64,000 nt of DNA from Streptacidiphilus carbonis (lineage in GTDB: Bacteria > Actinomycetota > Actinomycetes > Streptomycetales > Streptomycetaceae). The position numbers were made by a program, and so were the translations under genes. The DNA lies in the NCBI RefSeq assembly GCF_000787775.1, contig NZ_BBPM01000005.1, forward strand, positions 133,378 to 197,377, given 5' to 3'. The notes below the pieces were generated by a model. The model made no database searches, was not told the origin of the DNA, and was given only the letters and a program-made list of their open reading frames with translations. Below are positions 53,412 to 60,839 of this stretch, piece by piece. Each line of letters opens with the position of its first letter. The stretch's first letter is position 1.

Positions 53412-53602
53412 GGCACCAGCGTCAGCCCGCACCGGCCGGGCCGCACTCCGGCGCGACGGCCCCGTTCGGGGCGCGCCCGACGGTCCGGCGACGGCAGGCG
53501 CCGCCGCGGGCGGTCGGCGGGGCCGCCATCGACCTGACCGGGATCGACATCCCCGACGACGCCGAACTTCGCAGCTGGTCAGACGCTTCCCGGACCGCAA
53601 GC

Positions 53603-53629
53603 TCACCCTAAACCTGAGGTTCAGGGTGA
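53603..53629. promoter_or_regulatory. Orphan MerR-type operator dyad
   Basis: A 27-bp dyad opening TCACCCTAAACCT and closing AGGTTCAGGGTGA around a central G, with one mismatched pair (A/C at the sixth inner position). Dyads of this form control MerR-family regulator genes and their targets, yet no MerR gene is adjacent. Confidence 0.55.
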
Positions 53630-53697
53630 ACTTCCATCCGCTGCCGGCACAGGTGTGATCACGAGAAGGACATCCCGGCAGGCGCTCCGGGCCGGCC

Positions 53698-53856
53698 CTA
53701 CTCCTCGCGACTGAACGCGGCCTCCTCGGCCTCGGCGTTCTGGGCGTTCTGCGCAGCCGCGACGAGCTCGCGCACGTATGAGTGGGCCTGCTCCTGCGAC
53801 AGCTCGGGGGCCAGGGCCAACAACCGGCCCGCCCACTCCTCGATCAGATCAGTCAT
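53698..53856 (-). CDS. Small acidic protein
   Basis: A 52-residue protein from ATG at 53856, beginning MTDLIEEWAGRLLALAPELS and continuing as an amphipathic helix rich in Ala and Glu. It resembles the helix-only small proteins common in actinobacteria. There is no strong ribosome-binding site and no family resemblance. I include it with caution because the reading frame is consistent and the acidic helix is regular. Confidence 0.5.
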   Translation of the reverse strand: MTDLIEEWAGRLLALAPELSQEQAHSYVRELVAAAQNAQNAEAEEAAFSREE

Positions 53857-54019
53857 ACAAACCACGACACCACTCCCTCCCTCCGCCCGCCACTCCGACG
53901 GATCGCGCCCCGGCACGGTCGTCCGGGGTCCGGGCGCGATGAGTTCCGGTCTCCCCGCCGGTATGTATCGACGAGCCCGCCGGAACCCGCCGGGCGAACC
54001 GGTCACAAGGGAGAACCCG

Positions 54020-54430
54020 ATGTCACACACCCACGTCGAGGACGAAGCCGCGATCCAGGCCGTGCTGGTCGACTCCTACCGGGCCTGGGAGGCCGGCGAC
54101 GCCGACGCCATGGTCGCCGACTACACCACGGACGCGACCGCCATCGTCACCGGCTCGCTCCGCGACGGCCGCGAGGCGATCCGCACCAGCATGGCCCAGG
54201 GCTTCGACGGGCCGCTCAAGGGCACCGCGACCTACAACAAGCAGCTCAGCATCCGCTTCCTCGGCGACGACGCCGCAATCGTCGTCAGCGAATCCGGCAT
54301 CCTGTTCCCCGGCCAGACCGAGGTCCCGGAGGCCGGCAAGGTGAACTGCACCTGGACCCTGGAGAAGCGCGACGGCCAGTGGCTGATCGCCGCCTACCAC
54401 AACAGCCCGGTGCTGACGCCCGGACAGTAA
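54020..54430 (+). CDS. SnoaL-like/SgcJ-type (NTF2-fold) protein
   Basis: A 136-residue protein of the NTF2-like cone fold. The pattern DEAAIQAVLVDSYRAWEAGD-ADAMVADYTTDATAIVTGSL followed by FLGDDAAIVVSESGIL and WTLEKRDGQWLIAAYHNSPV is that of the SgcJ/EcaC and DUF4440 groups. Members act as hydrolases, isomerases or small-molecule binders. ATG at 54020 follows AAGGGAG. It is transcribed alone and closed by a hairpin. Substrate unknown. Confidence 0.85.
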   Translation: MSHTHVEDEAAIQAVLVDSYRAWEAGDADAMVADYTTDATAIVTGSLRDGREAIRTSMAQGFDGPLKGTATYNKQLSIRFLGDDAAIVVSESGILFPGQTEVPEAGKVNCTWTLEKRDGQWLIAAYHNSPVLTPGQ

Positions 54431-54440
54431 GCAGCAGGGC

Positions 54441-54469
54441 GGCCCCGTCCTGCCAGTCAGGGCGGGGCC
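54441..54469 (+). terminator. Hairpin after the SnoaL-like gene
   Basis: Arms 54441-54452 and 54458-54469 pair in 11 of 12 positions (GGCCCCGTCCTG against CAGGGCGGGGCC, the odd pair being G-U) with a 5-base loop. Confidence 0.7.
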
Positions 54470-54491
54470 GGCCTGGCCTCCCCGACCATTC

Positions 54492-54510
54492 ACGCAACTA
54501 AAGGTTGCGT
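54492..54510. promoter_or_regulatory. ArsR-type operator, copy A
   Basis: ACGCAACTAAAGGTTGCGT, a dyad with GCAAC/GTTGC half-sites. Its reverse complement is nearly identical to copy B at 54539-54553. Confidence 0.65.
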
Positions 54511-54538
54511 GAGGGTGGGACCGGCGATACGCTGACAT

Positions 54539-54553
54539 GCAACCGTTAGTTGC
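54539..54553. promoter_or_regulatory. ArsR-type operator, copy B
   Basis: GCAACCGTTAGTTGC, 21 bp before the SRPBCC start codon. The reverse complement of copy A matches it in 14 of 15 positions, so a repressor could bind both in opposite orientation. Confidence 0.65.
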
Positions 54554-54573
54554 GTTTAGGCCAGGAGGAGCAC

Positions 54574-55035
54574 ATGGAGTACGGCAGCATCGAGCGGGAG
54601 CTCCGCATCGACGCCACCCCCGAGGTGGTCTACGAGGTGGTCAGCTCTCCCGAACACCTGCGCGAGTGGTGGCCTGACGACGCCGACCTGGACCCGGTCC
54701 CCGGAGGCACCGGCTCGATCACCTTCGGCGACCCGGCCACAGCCGACGCGGAGATCGCGCTGCTCACCGTCCTGGAGGCCGACCCGCCCCGCCGGTTCGC
54801 GTTCCGCTGGGCGCACAGCGAGGGCCCGGCCACCGAGGCGAACTCGTTCCTGGTGACCTTCGACCTCGCTCCCTCCGGCGGCGGCACCCTGGTGCGCTTC
54901 AAGGAGACCGGTTTCCGTGAGCGCGGGTGGGAGGCCGCCGTGCTGGAGGAGGCCTACCTCGACCACGTCCGTGGCTGGAACGTCTTCCTCCCACGCCTGG
55001 TCGCGCATGCCAACGAGCTGGTCGCGCGGCCGTGA
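54574..55035 (+). CDS. SRPBCC-family (AHSA1-like) protein
   Basis: A 153-residue START/AHSA1-like protein with the usual helix-grip pattern: INATPEVVYEVV-like DATPEVVYEVVSSPEHLREW at the start, FTFGDPATADAEIAL in the middle and GWEAAVLEEAYLDHVRGWN at the end. Such proteins bind hydrophobic ligands. ATG at 54574 follows AGGAGG. It is the first of a two-gene operon with an ArsR regulator whose GTG overlaps its stop (GTGA). The operator pair upstream makes it a direct target of that regulator. Confidence 0.88.
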   Translation: MEYGSIERELRIDATPEVVYEVVSSPEHLREWWPDDADLDPVPGGTGSITFGDPATADAEIALLTVLEADPPRRFAFRWAHSEGPATEANSFLVTFDLAPSGGGTLVRFKETGFRERGWEAAVLEEAYLDHVRGWNVFLPRLVAHANELVARP

Positions 55036-55370
55036 GCACCGACATCGACGACGACCTCTGGTCCGCCGTCGGCGACCCGACCCGCCGGCGGATGCTCGAC
55101 CTGCTCCTCACCGCCGGCGGCGGCACGGCGACCACGCTCAGCGAACGGCTGCCGGTGACCCGGCAGGCGGTCGCCAAGCACCTCGGCGTGCTGGACCGCG
55201 TCGGTCTGGTGCACATGACGCCTGCCGGGCGCGAGCGCCGCTACGAGGTGGACGAGGCCCAACTCGCCCGCGCGGTGGCCCAGCTGTCCGCTGTCGGCAG
55301 GGCCTGGGACGCCCGACTGCTGCGGATCCAGCGGATCGCCGAGCGGATCCAGCGCGGCAGGTCCGACTGA
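55032..55370 (+). CDS. ArsR-type winged-helix regulator
   Basis: A 112-residue regulator: VGDPTRRRMLDLLLTAGGGT (first helices) and VTRQAVAKHLGVLDRVGLVH (recognition helix), then a wing VHMTPAGRERRYEVDE. It lacks the metal-binding Cys clusters of arsenic-type sensors, as in the SRPBCC-linked subgroup. GTG start at 55032 overlaps the SRPBCC gene. It probably represses its own operon through the two operator copies. Confidence 0.88.
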   Translation: MSTDIDDDLWSAVGDPTRRRMLDLLLTAGGGTATTLSERLPVTRQAVAKHLGVLDRVGLVHMTPAGRERRYEVDEAQLARAVAQLSAVGRAWDARLLRIQRIAERIQRGRSD

Positions 55371-55441
55371 CCGCGACGTCCGACCGGCACACACCCGACC
55401 GCTCAACCACCCGGCACTACGAGACAAGGATGCGATCGCTC

Positions 55442-55936
55442 ATGACCACACACTCCGCGGGCAGCCGCGAGACGAGCACAGCAGGCACAGCGCGCGCCGA
55501 AGGCGGCTACTCGACATCGTTCACGGTTCAGCAGTCACCGCAGGAGGTCTTCGCCGCCGTCCTGGACGTGGGCGCCTGGTGGACCGGTCAGGTCGAGGGG
55601 CGCGCCGACGAGTTGGGGGCCGAGTTCAGCTACCGGCATCCCCCTCAGCACTACAGCCTCCAACGCGTCGACGGCCTCGAACCGGACCGTCGCGTGGTCT
55701 GGCGGGTGACGGACAGTCATCTGTCCTTCGCTCCGCATCCGGAGGAATGGACCGGCACCGAGATCGTGTTCGACATCGTCCCCACCGCCGACGGCACCGA
55801 GCTGCGGTTCACCCACGTGGGCCTGGTGCCGGAAGTCGAGTGCTTCGGCGCGTGTTCCACGGGCTGGCTGCACTACATCAACGGCAGCCTGCGCAGCCTC
55901 GTCACCACCGGGGAGGGCCTGCCCGATCCGTGGTGA
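55442..55936 (+). CDS. Second SRPBCC-family protein
   Basis: A 164-residue SRPBCC protein. The N-terminal 20 residues are polar and Ser/Thr-rich; the fold begins at SFTVQQSPQEVFAAVLDVGA and includes WTGTEIVFDIVPTADGTELR and a terminal helix with CSTGWLHYINGSLRSL. ATG at 55442 is used; another ATG 12 bases earlier (55430) is possible, and AAGGA sits between the options. It lies 71 bp after the ArsR gene and may form a loose three-gene cluster. Confidence 0.83.
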   Translation: MTTHSAGSRETSTAGTARAEGGYSTSFTVQQSPQEVFAAVLDVGAWWTGQVEGRADELGAEFSYRHPPQHYSLQRVDGLEPDRRVVWRVTDSHLSFAPHPEEWTGTEIVFDIVPTADGTELRFTHVGLVPEVECFGACSTGWLHYINGSLRSLVTTGEGLPDPW

Positions 55937-56501
55937 CCGGCCGGCGTGGGCGGCGGGCGCGGGTCGTCGGGCGCGATGGCGACGGGCCGCGGCGGCGCCC
56001 GCTCCCGACCGTGGTCCTGCCCGCCGACATGGCGCCCAGCAGCGTCGTCGTGGTGTGGAACGAGGGCGACAGCAACCCGCTGATCTGCTCCTTCGTGCAG
56101 ATCGCGACGGCCGCCTACCGCGGCTGACGCCCGGGGGATCCGGCTTGTCCCGGATTCGGTCGAAGGGACCTGTAACGGCCTCGTAAGGACTCGCCGGCCG
56201 CCTGTGGAGAACATCGACGGCACCCTGCCGCGAAGCTTTCGGCGGTGCTCGCGCGGACCGGCCCCACCAGGGGTTCCGCGCCGCGGGGACGGCGGGCGGG
56301 TCGCCTGGGGCGGCAGGGGAGGTTGGTTCCCACCGGGGCCCCATATCCGTGTTTACCCGGATATCCATGGCCCTGGAGCACCCTGCTCCGGTTCTGCAAC
56401 TATCGGCCAGCAGAGCAGTTCCCCCGCGGGAAGAGGAGCTGCCGTCCCCGAGTGCGGCCGCGAACACAGCATGACGCGGCCGCCGGATAGGAGTGGGTTC
56501 G
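55937..56501. other. Intergenic region with a LysR fragment
   Basis: About 565 bp upstream of a large secreted protein. It contains a short remnant at 56002-56127. The rest has no gene; AT-richer DNA near 56340-56400 may hold the promoter of the next gene. Confidence 0.5.
56002..56127 (+). pseudogene. C-terminal remnant of a LysR-family regulator
   Basis: The frame reads LPADMAPSSVVVVWNEGDSN, then LICSFVQIATAAYRG and stop. This is the end of the effector-binding domain of actinobacterial LysR proteins (pattern VVVVWNEGDxNPLIRSFxxIAxAAY). The upstream part is absent. Confidence 0.55.
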
Positions 56502-58280
56502 ATGGCAAGCAACCGTTCACTGCGCAGGCGCTCACAGCCCCTGCCCATGCCGCCACTGCGCACGCGCCGATCGTGGGGTCAACGAAGCAGACAACGCAGG
56601 AGGCGGTCCCTGTGGGCCGTCCTGACGGTGGTGCTCACCGTGGTGGCCGGCGGACTGGCCACCGCCCTCGCGGCCAACAATGCCGCGCCCGCCGCCGCGC
56701 CCAACCCGAACTGCTCGCTGATCATTCCGGCCAACCCCTTGACCGCACAGGGCCTCGCCACGCCCTACCAGTTGACCGCGACCAACGCCGGCGGCGGCCC
56801 GTGCAACGAGGCCAACGCCAACCAGTCCGCCTTCGTCGAGGCGGCGATCCTCACCAACAACGGCCAGTTGACGCTCTACGACCCCCTGGTGATCGACCAG
56901 GGCACCCAGCCCGCCGCTGCCACCGTCACCCCGCAGGTGCCCGCCGGATCGACCGTGGGCATCTGGTTCGGCTTCAACGGCACCAACCTCACCCTGCAGT
57001 CGGCCAACGGCGCCAACGCCCTCCAGCAGGGCAACTGCGTCAACGGCACCCAGGGCTCCATATTCGGCCAGTTCTCCTACTGCAACGCGCCGGCGTTCTT
57101 CCAGACGGCCAACCAGCAGATCCAGGCCAACATGCTGCAGGTCCCGGCCGCCGGAACGGCCAAGGACGGCCAGGCCTGCCCCACCGTGCGTGACTTCTCC
57201 GTGGTCGACCAGGACCAGAGCGACAACGTGGTGACCCACTACGTGGCAACCGGCAACGGGACGACGGCGCAGAACAACGCCGCGAGCAAGGCCGCCCTGC
57301 AGAACCAGAACCTCGTCGACCTGGCGAACGGCAGCGACAACCTGCTGCTCACGCAGTTCATCGACCCGGCCCTGGGCTGCACGCCGTGGACCCGGCCCGA
57401 CCAGTCGAGCGACGGCGCGGCGTCCGCGGCGCTTCCGCTGGACGAACTCTCGGCCGCAGCCAACCAGCAGGCGCCCATCGCCCTGGTTCCGCTGAACGAC
57501 CCGATGACCGTCAACAACAACAACCAGGACCCCAACAAGGCCAACCTCTACCGCCAGGGCGTGGACCAGACGCCGATCGGTGGCGCGGACAACGGCAGCG
57601 GCACCACGTACTGCCAGAGCTTCTTCGGCTCCGCCAACGGCATCCAGCGGGTCTTCAAGGACCAGGCGATGTTCCAGAACGCGCCGTCGGTGGACGCGGC
57701 GATGGCCACCAACCTCTTCACCTTCCTGGCCATGCGAGCCAACCAGAGCTTCACCAACCTGGGCTGCGGCGGCCTGCTCAACGCCGCCAACCCGATCACC
57801 CTGACGATGAACGGCAACGGCGTCGTCACCGCGGCTACCTTCACCCCGCTCGGCCAGACGACCCCCGTCGCGGCCGCCAGTTGCACGCCGTCCGCGAGCG
57901 CCGGCGCGCCTACGGCGGCGGGGACCGCGAGCGCCTCGGCGCCGGCCGGCATGTCGGCCACGCCGACAGCCGGTTCCGCCGGCGCGTCGGCCCCGGCAGC
58001 CGGCACCGCACCGGCAGGAGTCGGTAGCGCGACAGCGATGGCGAGCACCGGCACCGCGCCGACGGCAGTCGTCGGTACAGCCACCTCGGTGGCCGGTACG
58101 GCAGGCGTGCCGTCGACCGCCGCCGCCATGCCGTCGGCAGGCAGCACCTGCACCGCGGCCGCCGGCTCGTCCGCCCCGGCGGCCGGCAGCAGCACCGGCA
58201 CGGGTGCCTCGGCTTCGCCCATGCCGACTGCCACCTTCGGCGGCGGCACGGGGATGAGGCACCATCACCACCACATGTGA
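56502..58280 (+). CDS. Secreted protein of unknown function ending in five histidines
   Basis: A 592-residue protein with a highly basic N-terminus (about 40 residues) and a signal/anchor helix (LWAVLTVVLTVVAGGLATAL, about 40-59). The mature part has several conserved-looking cysteines and Asn/Gln-rich stretches (residues 60-450), followed by about 130 residues of Ala/Ser/Thr/Pro/Gly low complexity. It ends GGGTGMRHHHHHM, a natural His5. Start ATG at 56502 is eight bases after GGAG. I believe related proteins occur in soil actinobacteria as hypothetical, but no function is known. A strong hairpin follows. Confidence 0.75.
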   Translation: MASNRSLRRRSQPLPMPPLRTRRSWGQRSRQRRRRSLWAVLTVVLTVVAGGLATALAANNAAPAAAPNPNCSLIIPANPLTAQGLATPYQLTATNAGGGPCNEANANQSAFVEAAILTNNGQLTLYDPLVIDQGTQPAAATVTPQVPAGSTVGIWFGFNGTNLTLQSANGANALQQGNCVNGTQGSIFGQFSYCNAPAFFQTANQQIQANMLQVPAAGTAKDGQACPTVRDFSVVDQDQSDNVVTHYVATGNGTTAQNNAASKAALQNQNLVDLANGSDNLLLTQFIDPALGCTPWTRPDQSSDGAASAALPLDELSAAANQQAPIALVPLNDPMTVNNNNQDPNKANLYRQGVDQTPIGGADNGSGTTYCQSFFGSANGIQRVFKDQAMFQNAPSVDAAMATNLFTFLAMRANQSFTNLGCGGLLNAANPITLTMNGNGVVTAATFTPLGQTTPVAAASCTPSASAGAPTAAGTASASAPAGMSATPTAGSAGASAPAAGTAPAGVGSATAMASTGTAPTAVVGTATSVAGTAGVPSTAAAMPSAGSTCTAAAGSSAPAAGSSTGTGASASPMPTATFGGGTGMRHHHHHM

Positions 58281-58301
58281 CCGACCCCTGGTCACCGCAT
58301 A

Positions 58302-58338
58302 AGAGGTGCCGCAGGCTCCCGGAGCCTGCGGCACCTCT
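58302..58338 (+). terminator. Perfect 18-bp hairpin after the His-tailed protein gene
   Basis: Arms 58302-58319 and 58321-58338 (AGAGGTGCCGCAGGCTCC and complement) start 22 bp after the stop codon. Confidence 0.85.
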
Positions 58339-58385
58339 GTGTCTCCGGTGATTTTGTGTCTCCGGTGATTTTGTGTCTCCGGTGA
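58339..58385. repeat. 17-bp tandem repeat, 2.8 copies
   Basis: GTGTCTCCGGTGATTTT occurs at 58339-58355 and 58356-58372 identically, then a partial third copy (GTGTCTCCGGTGA) to 58385. It sits at the foot of the hairpin and each copy provides a T-run. Confidence 0.85.
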
Positions 58386-58596
58386 CCTGAGCCATTTCCT
58401 GCACAGCTGCGCAGTTTCGGTCGACTTTCGAGCGGCCCTCGAAATGCGGAATTCACTGAGCAATGCACACGGAATGGTTCGGCCCCACGCCGTTTCCGCT
58501 CAGGTGGTGACGAACTATCAGTGGGAGCCACCCCACCGGACACCCACCCCACCGGCCACCCACCCGGCCGGACACCCACCCGATGGCGCATCAAGC

Positions 58597-58643
58597 AAGG
58601 CACTGGGCCCCCCGAGCGCTTCGCTCGGGGGGCCCAGTGCCTT
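58597..58643 (-). terminator. Perfect 22-bp hairpin
   Basis: Arms 58597-58618 and 58622-58643 are fully complementary around a 3-base loop. It is 13 bp downstream of the stop codon of the 58656-60176 gene. Confidence 0.85.
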
Positions 58644-58655
58644 GGGGTCAGCGGG

Positions 58656-60176
58656 TCACCAGTGGGAGCCCGCGTTGGTGCTGGAGGAGGGGGTCGGCAT
58701 CGAGGCCGAGGTGCCCGGTGCGCCGCCAGCCGTCAGCGAGGGCATCGGCGAGACGGACACGCTCGGCGAGGGGGACATGGTGGGTGAGGACGTCGGGGAG
58801 GAGGACGTACCCGACAGGCTGACCCGCAGCCGGGCCAGGAAGAGGTGCGTGGTGGTGGGCCAGCTGCCGCCGCGGTGGTAGGAGGCCGGGGTCTGCTGGA
58901 CGAACGCCCAGGCGAGGTCCCCGTTGCCGAGCACCACGATGTTGCCGGAGACATGGATCGTCAGGACGAGATCCACCGTCAGGAACCGGCCCTGCGAGTC
59001 GACCAGCCGGAAGTGCGTACCCGCGTACTGCCCGTTGCGGTAGGCGTCCCAGGTGACCAGCATCGCGTTCCGGCCGTAGGGCGCCATGTGCACGTTGAGG
59101 TTCTGGGTCGACTGGTCGCCGGTGAGGACGACCGAGTTCGCCTGCTTCCAGTGGCTGCCGTTGAGGAAGACGAGCACGACCTGGTCGGTCTTCCAGCGCG
59201 GGTTCACGCTCCAGGTGAGGCTGCTCTTCTTGTAGGTGACGGGGCCGCGTGCGGAGAGGGCGACGACCTGGCTGCCCTTGCCGTTCGTCATCTGCTCGAC
59301 GCTGCTGCTCGTCGAGGACCCGGAACCGCCGTCGTCGTAGCAGGTCCCGTAGGAGGTCGAGCCCGAGGAGAGGGAGCGTCCGACGTCGCCGCGGCAGCCC
59401 CACTCCCAGCCGCCGGGGAGGACCTGTCCGGAGCCCCCGACCAGGACCATCTTGTCGCCCCACCGGCCGGACGAGGAGCCGCTCGTGCCGTGCACGGTGA
59501 AGTACGCCGTGTACTGGCTGCCGTTCCAGGCGAGTTGGCCGTTGAGCGCCGGTGAGCTGTCACGGCTGGACGAGCCGGTCAGCTTGACCACGAAGACCAG
59601 CCGGCCGTTGGCGACCCGGATGAGCGCTGCTGCGGTCTCGCCCATCCTGTTGTGATCGGCGACGCGGGTCAGCAGGGTGAAGCCGTTGTTGAAGGCGACC
59701 AGGCCGCCGACCTCCCGGGCCCCGTTGATCACCACGTCCGGCCCGCGCCGCTGCAGGTTCCGGTCGACGGGCGTGACGTGGATCGAGTTGGCCGCCTGCC
59801 AGGCCACCTCCAGCGTTCCGTTGGGCGCGACCGCGGTGACGGTCCGTGTCCAGGTCGGGATGCCGTTGGTGGACGGGGACAGGAAGCTGAAGGCGGAGCC
59901 GAGCTTGACCGTCGTGACGGAGATGTTCGCCGCGAGGGTGCTGCTGCTCATCATGGTGGGCGCGGTGACCGCCGCCGAGACCGGAGCAGGAGCTGCTCCG
60001 CCGACCGGAGTCGAGGTGCTGGGCGGTGCCCCGGACACCGGGGTCGACGGCGGCGCGACGTCCGCGAACGCCAATCCGCCGACCGCGGCGAGGGCCATCG
60101 CCACCGGGATTCCGATCACGATCCGGCGCTTGCGCCGGGCCGCACGATCCCTGACTTTTATTCGCATGCCGGGCAT
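58656..60176 (-). CDS. Secreted protein of unknown function with Pro/Ser/Thr tail
   Basis: A 506-residue exported protein. A basic N-terminus and hydrophobic helix (IVIGIPVAMALAAVGGLAFA, about 19-38) make a signal sequence. A Pro/Ser/Thr-rich linker (40-80) leads to a beta-rich domain of about 360 residues with repeated strand patterns (LEVAWQAANSIHVTPVDRNL, LVTWDAYRNGQYAGTHFRLV), possibly a beta-propeller. A second Ser/Pro-rich tail ends the protein. AAGGGAG lies six bases before ATG 60176. I do not recognise the family. It converges on the His-tailed protein gene. Confidence 0.75.
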   Translation of the reverse strand: MPGMRIKVRDRAARRKRRIVIGIPVAMALAAVGGLAFADVAPPSTPVSGAPPSTSTPVGGAAPAPVSAAVTAPTMMSSSTLAANISVTTVKLGSAFSFLSPSTNGIPTWTRTVTAVAPNGTLEVAWQAANSIHVTPVDRNLQRRGPDVVINGAREVGGLVAFNNGFTLLTRVADHNRMGETAAALIRVANGRLVFVVKLTGSSSRDSSPALNGQLAWNGSQYTAYFTVHGTSGSSSGRWGDKMVLVGGSGQVLPGGWEWGCRGDVGRSLSSGSTSYGTCYDDGGSGSSTSSSVEQMTNGKGSQVVALSARGPVTYKKSSLTWSVNPRWKTDQVVLVFLNGSHWKQANSVVLTGDQSTQNLNVHMAPYGRNAMLVTWDAYRNGQYAGTHFRLVDSQGRFLTVDLVLTIHVSGNIVVLGNGDLAWAFVQQTPASYHRGGSWPTTTHLFLARLRVSLSGTSSSPTSSPTMSPSPSVSVSPMPSLTAGGAPGTSASMPTPSSSTNAGSHW

Positions 60177-60285
60177 TTCTGCTCCCTTTCGCTTGGACGG
60201 GATACAGACTGCCCCTCCCGGAGCCCAGGAGTCCGCTCCGGAAGCGTTGTGTAAGACAGCGGTAATGCGGCGCCTTCTGCGTCAG

Positions 60286-60309
60286 GAATTCCCGCTCCCA
60301 AGGGAATTC
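60286..60309 (-). terminator. Hairpin after the NTF2-like gene
   Basis: GAATTCCC (60286-60293) and GGGAATTC (60302-60309), 8 bp with an 8-base loop, beginning inside the stop codon of the gene at 60308. Confidence 0.55.
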
Positions 60310-60688
60310 ACCCGATCACCGAACTCGCGTGGGCCGCGAGGACTCGCCACGCGCCGTCGGCGTGGACCCAGGTCCGGGTGTAGCGGAGCCGAGCCGCGAA
60401 GGACTGGCCTGCGGCCGTGCCCTTGAGACCGGCCAGCACATGGGTGATACCGGTCGTACCGGCGACCCTCAGCCGCAGGTCCTCCTGGTCGAACGCCTCG
60501 ACGACCAGGGTCCGGGTCCGGTGGGCCTCCAGGTCCTCCTCCTTGGTGAGGCAGCGGCCGTCAGGACCCGTGTAGACGACTCCGTCGTCCAGCAGCCGGT
60601 CCAGCGCCTCCACATCGCCCGAGCGAACCGCTGACTGCAGTTCCCGCTCGGCGTCGCTCAGAGCAGCCTCGAGTGCGGTCTGATCCAT
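60308..60688 (-). CDS. NTF2/SnoaL-like (DUF4440) protein
   Basis: A 126-residue protein of the NTF2-like fold: LSDAERELQSAVRSGDVEAL-DRLLDDGVVYTGPDGRC, then YTRTWVHADGAWRVLAAHAS. This is the DUF4440 nuclear-transport-factor-like pattern. ATG at 60688 is preferred because AGGG lies seven bases before it; the ATG two codons upstream (60694) is closer to that site. It is transcribed alone with a hairpin after it. Function not known. Confidence 0.83.
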   Translation of the reverse strand: MDQTALEAALSDAERELQSAVRSGDVEALDRLLDDGVVYTGPDGRCLTKEEDLEAHRTRTLVVEAFDQEDLRLRVAGTTGITHVLAGLKGTAAGQSFAARLRYTRTWVHADGAWRVLAAHASSVIG

Positions 60689-60839
60689 CGTCATACCCTG
60701 GTCCCCCTCGTCCGATCGGCCGCTCGGTGCACGTGGCCGGCTGGGCCACAACGCTACCGTGCGCGAACGGGTCCGGCTCCGCCGCATCCGCGGCGGAGCC
60801 GGACCCCGTCCCTCTCATCGGCCTAGCGGTGCGCCGTGC

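Larger units (their letters stand above)
58281..58655. other. Gene-poor region between two convergent secreted-protein genes
   Basis: Contains two terminator hairpins, a block of 17-bp tandem repeats and a cytosine-rich stretch at 58528-58581 made of CCACC-type units. No gene is supported. Confidence 0.65.

Noticed and set aside
56532-58463. Long minus-strand open frame opposite the His-tailed protein gene
   Set aside because: Gly/Arg/Val-biased shadow frame. The plus strand has a signal helix and ribosome-binding site.
58528-58581. CRISPR-like repeat array in the C-rich stretch
   Set aside because: Units are short, irregular and adjacent with no spacers of constant length, and no cas gene is present.
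58519-58670. Direct repeat CAGTGGGAGCC flanking the 58.5-58.66 kb gap as an insertion footprint
   Set aside because: The 11-bp repeat is short for this GC content and no element lies between the copies. One copy is part of the C-terminal codons of the secreted-protein gene.
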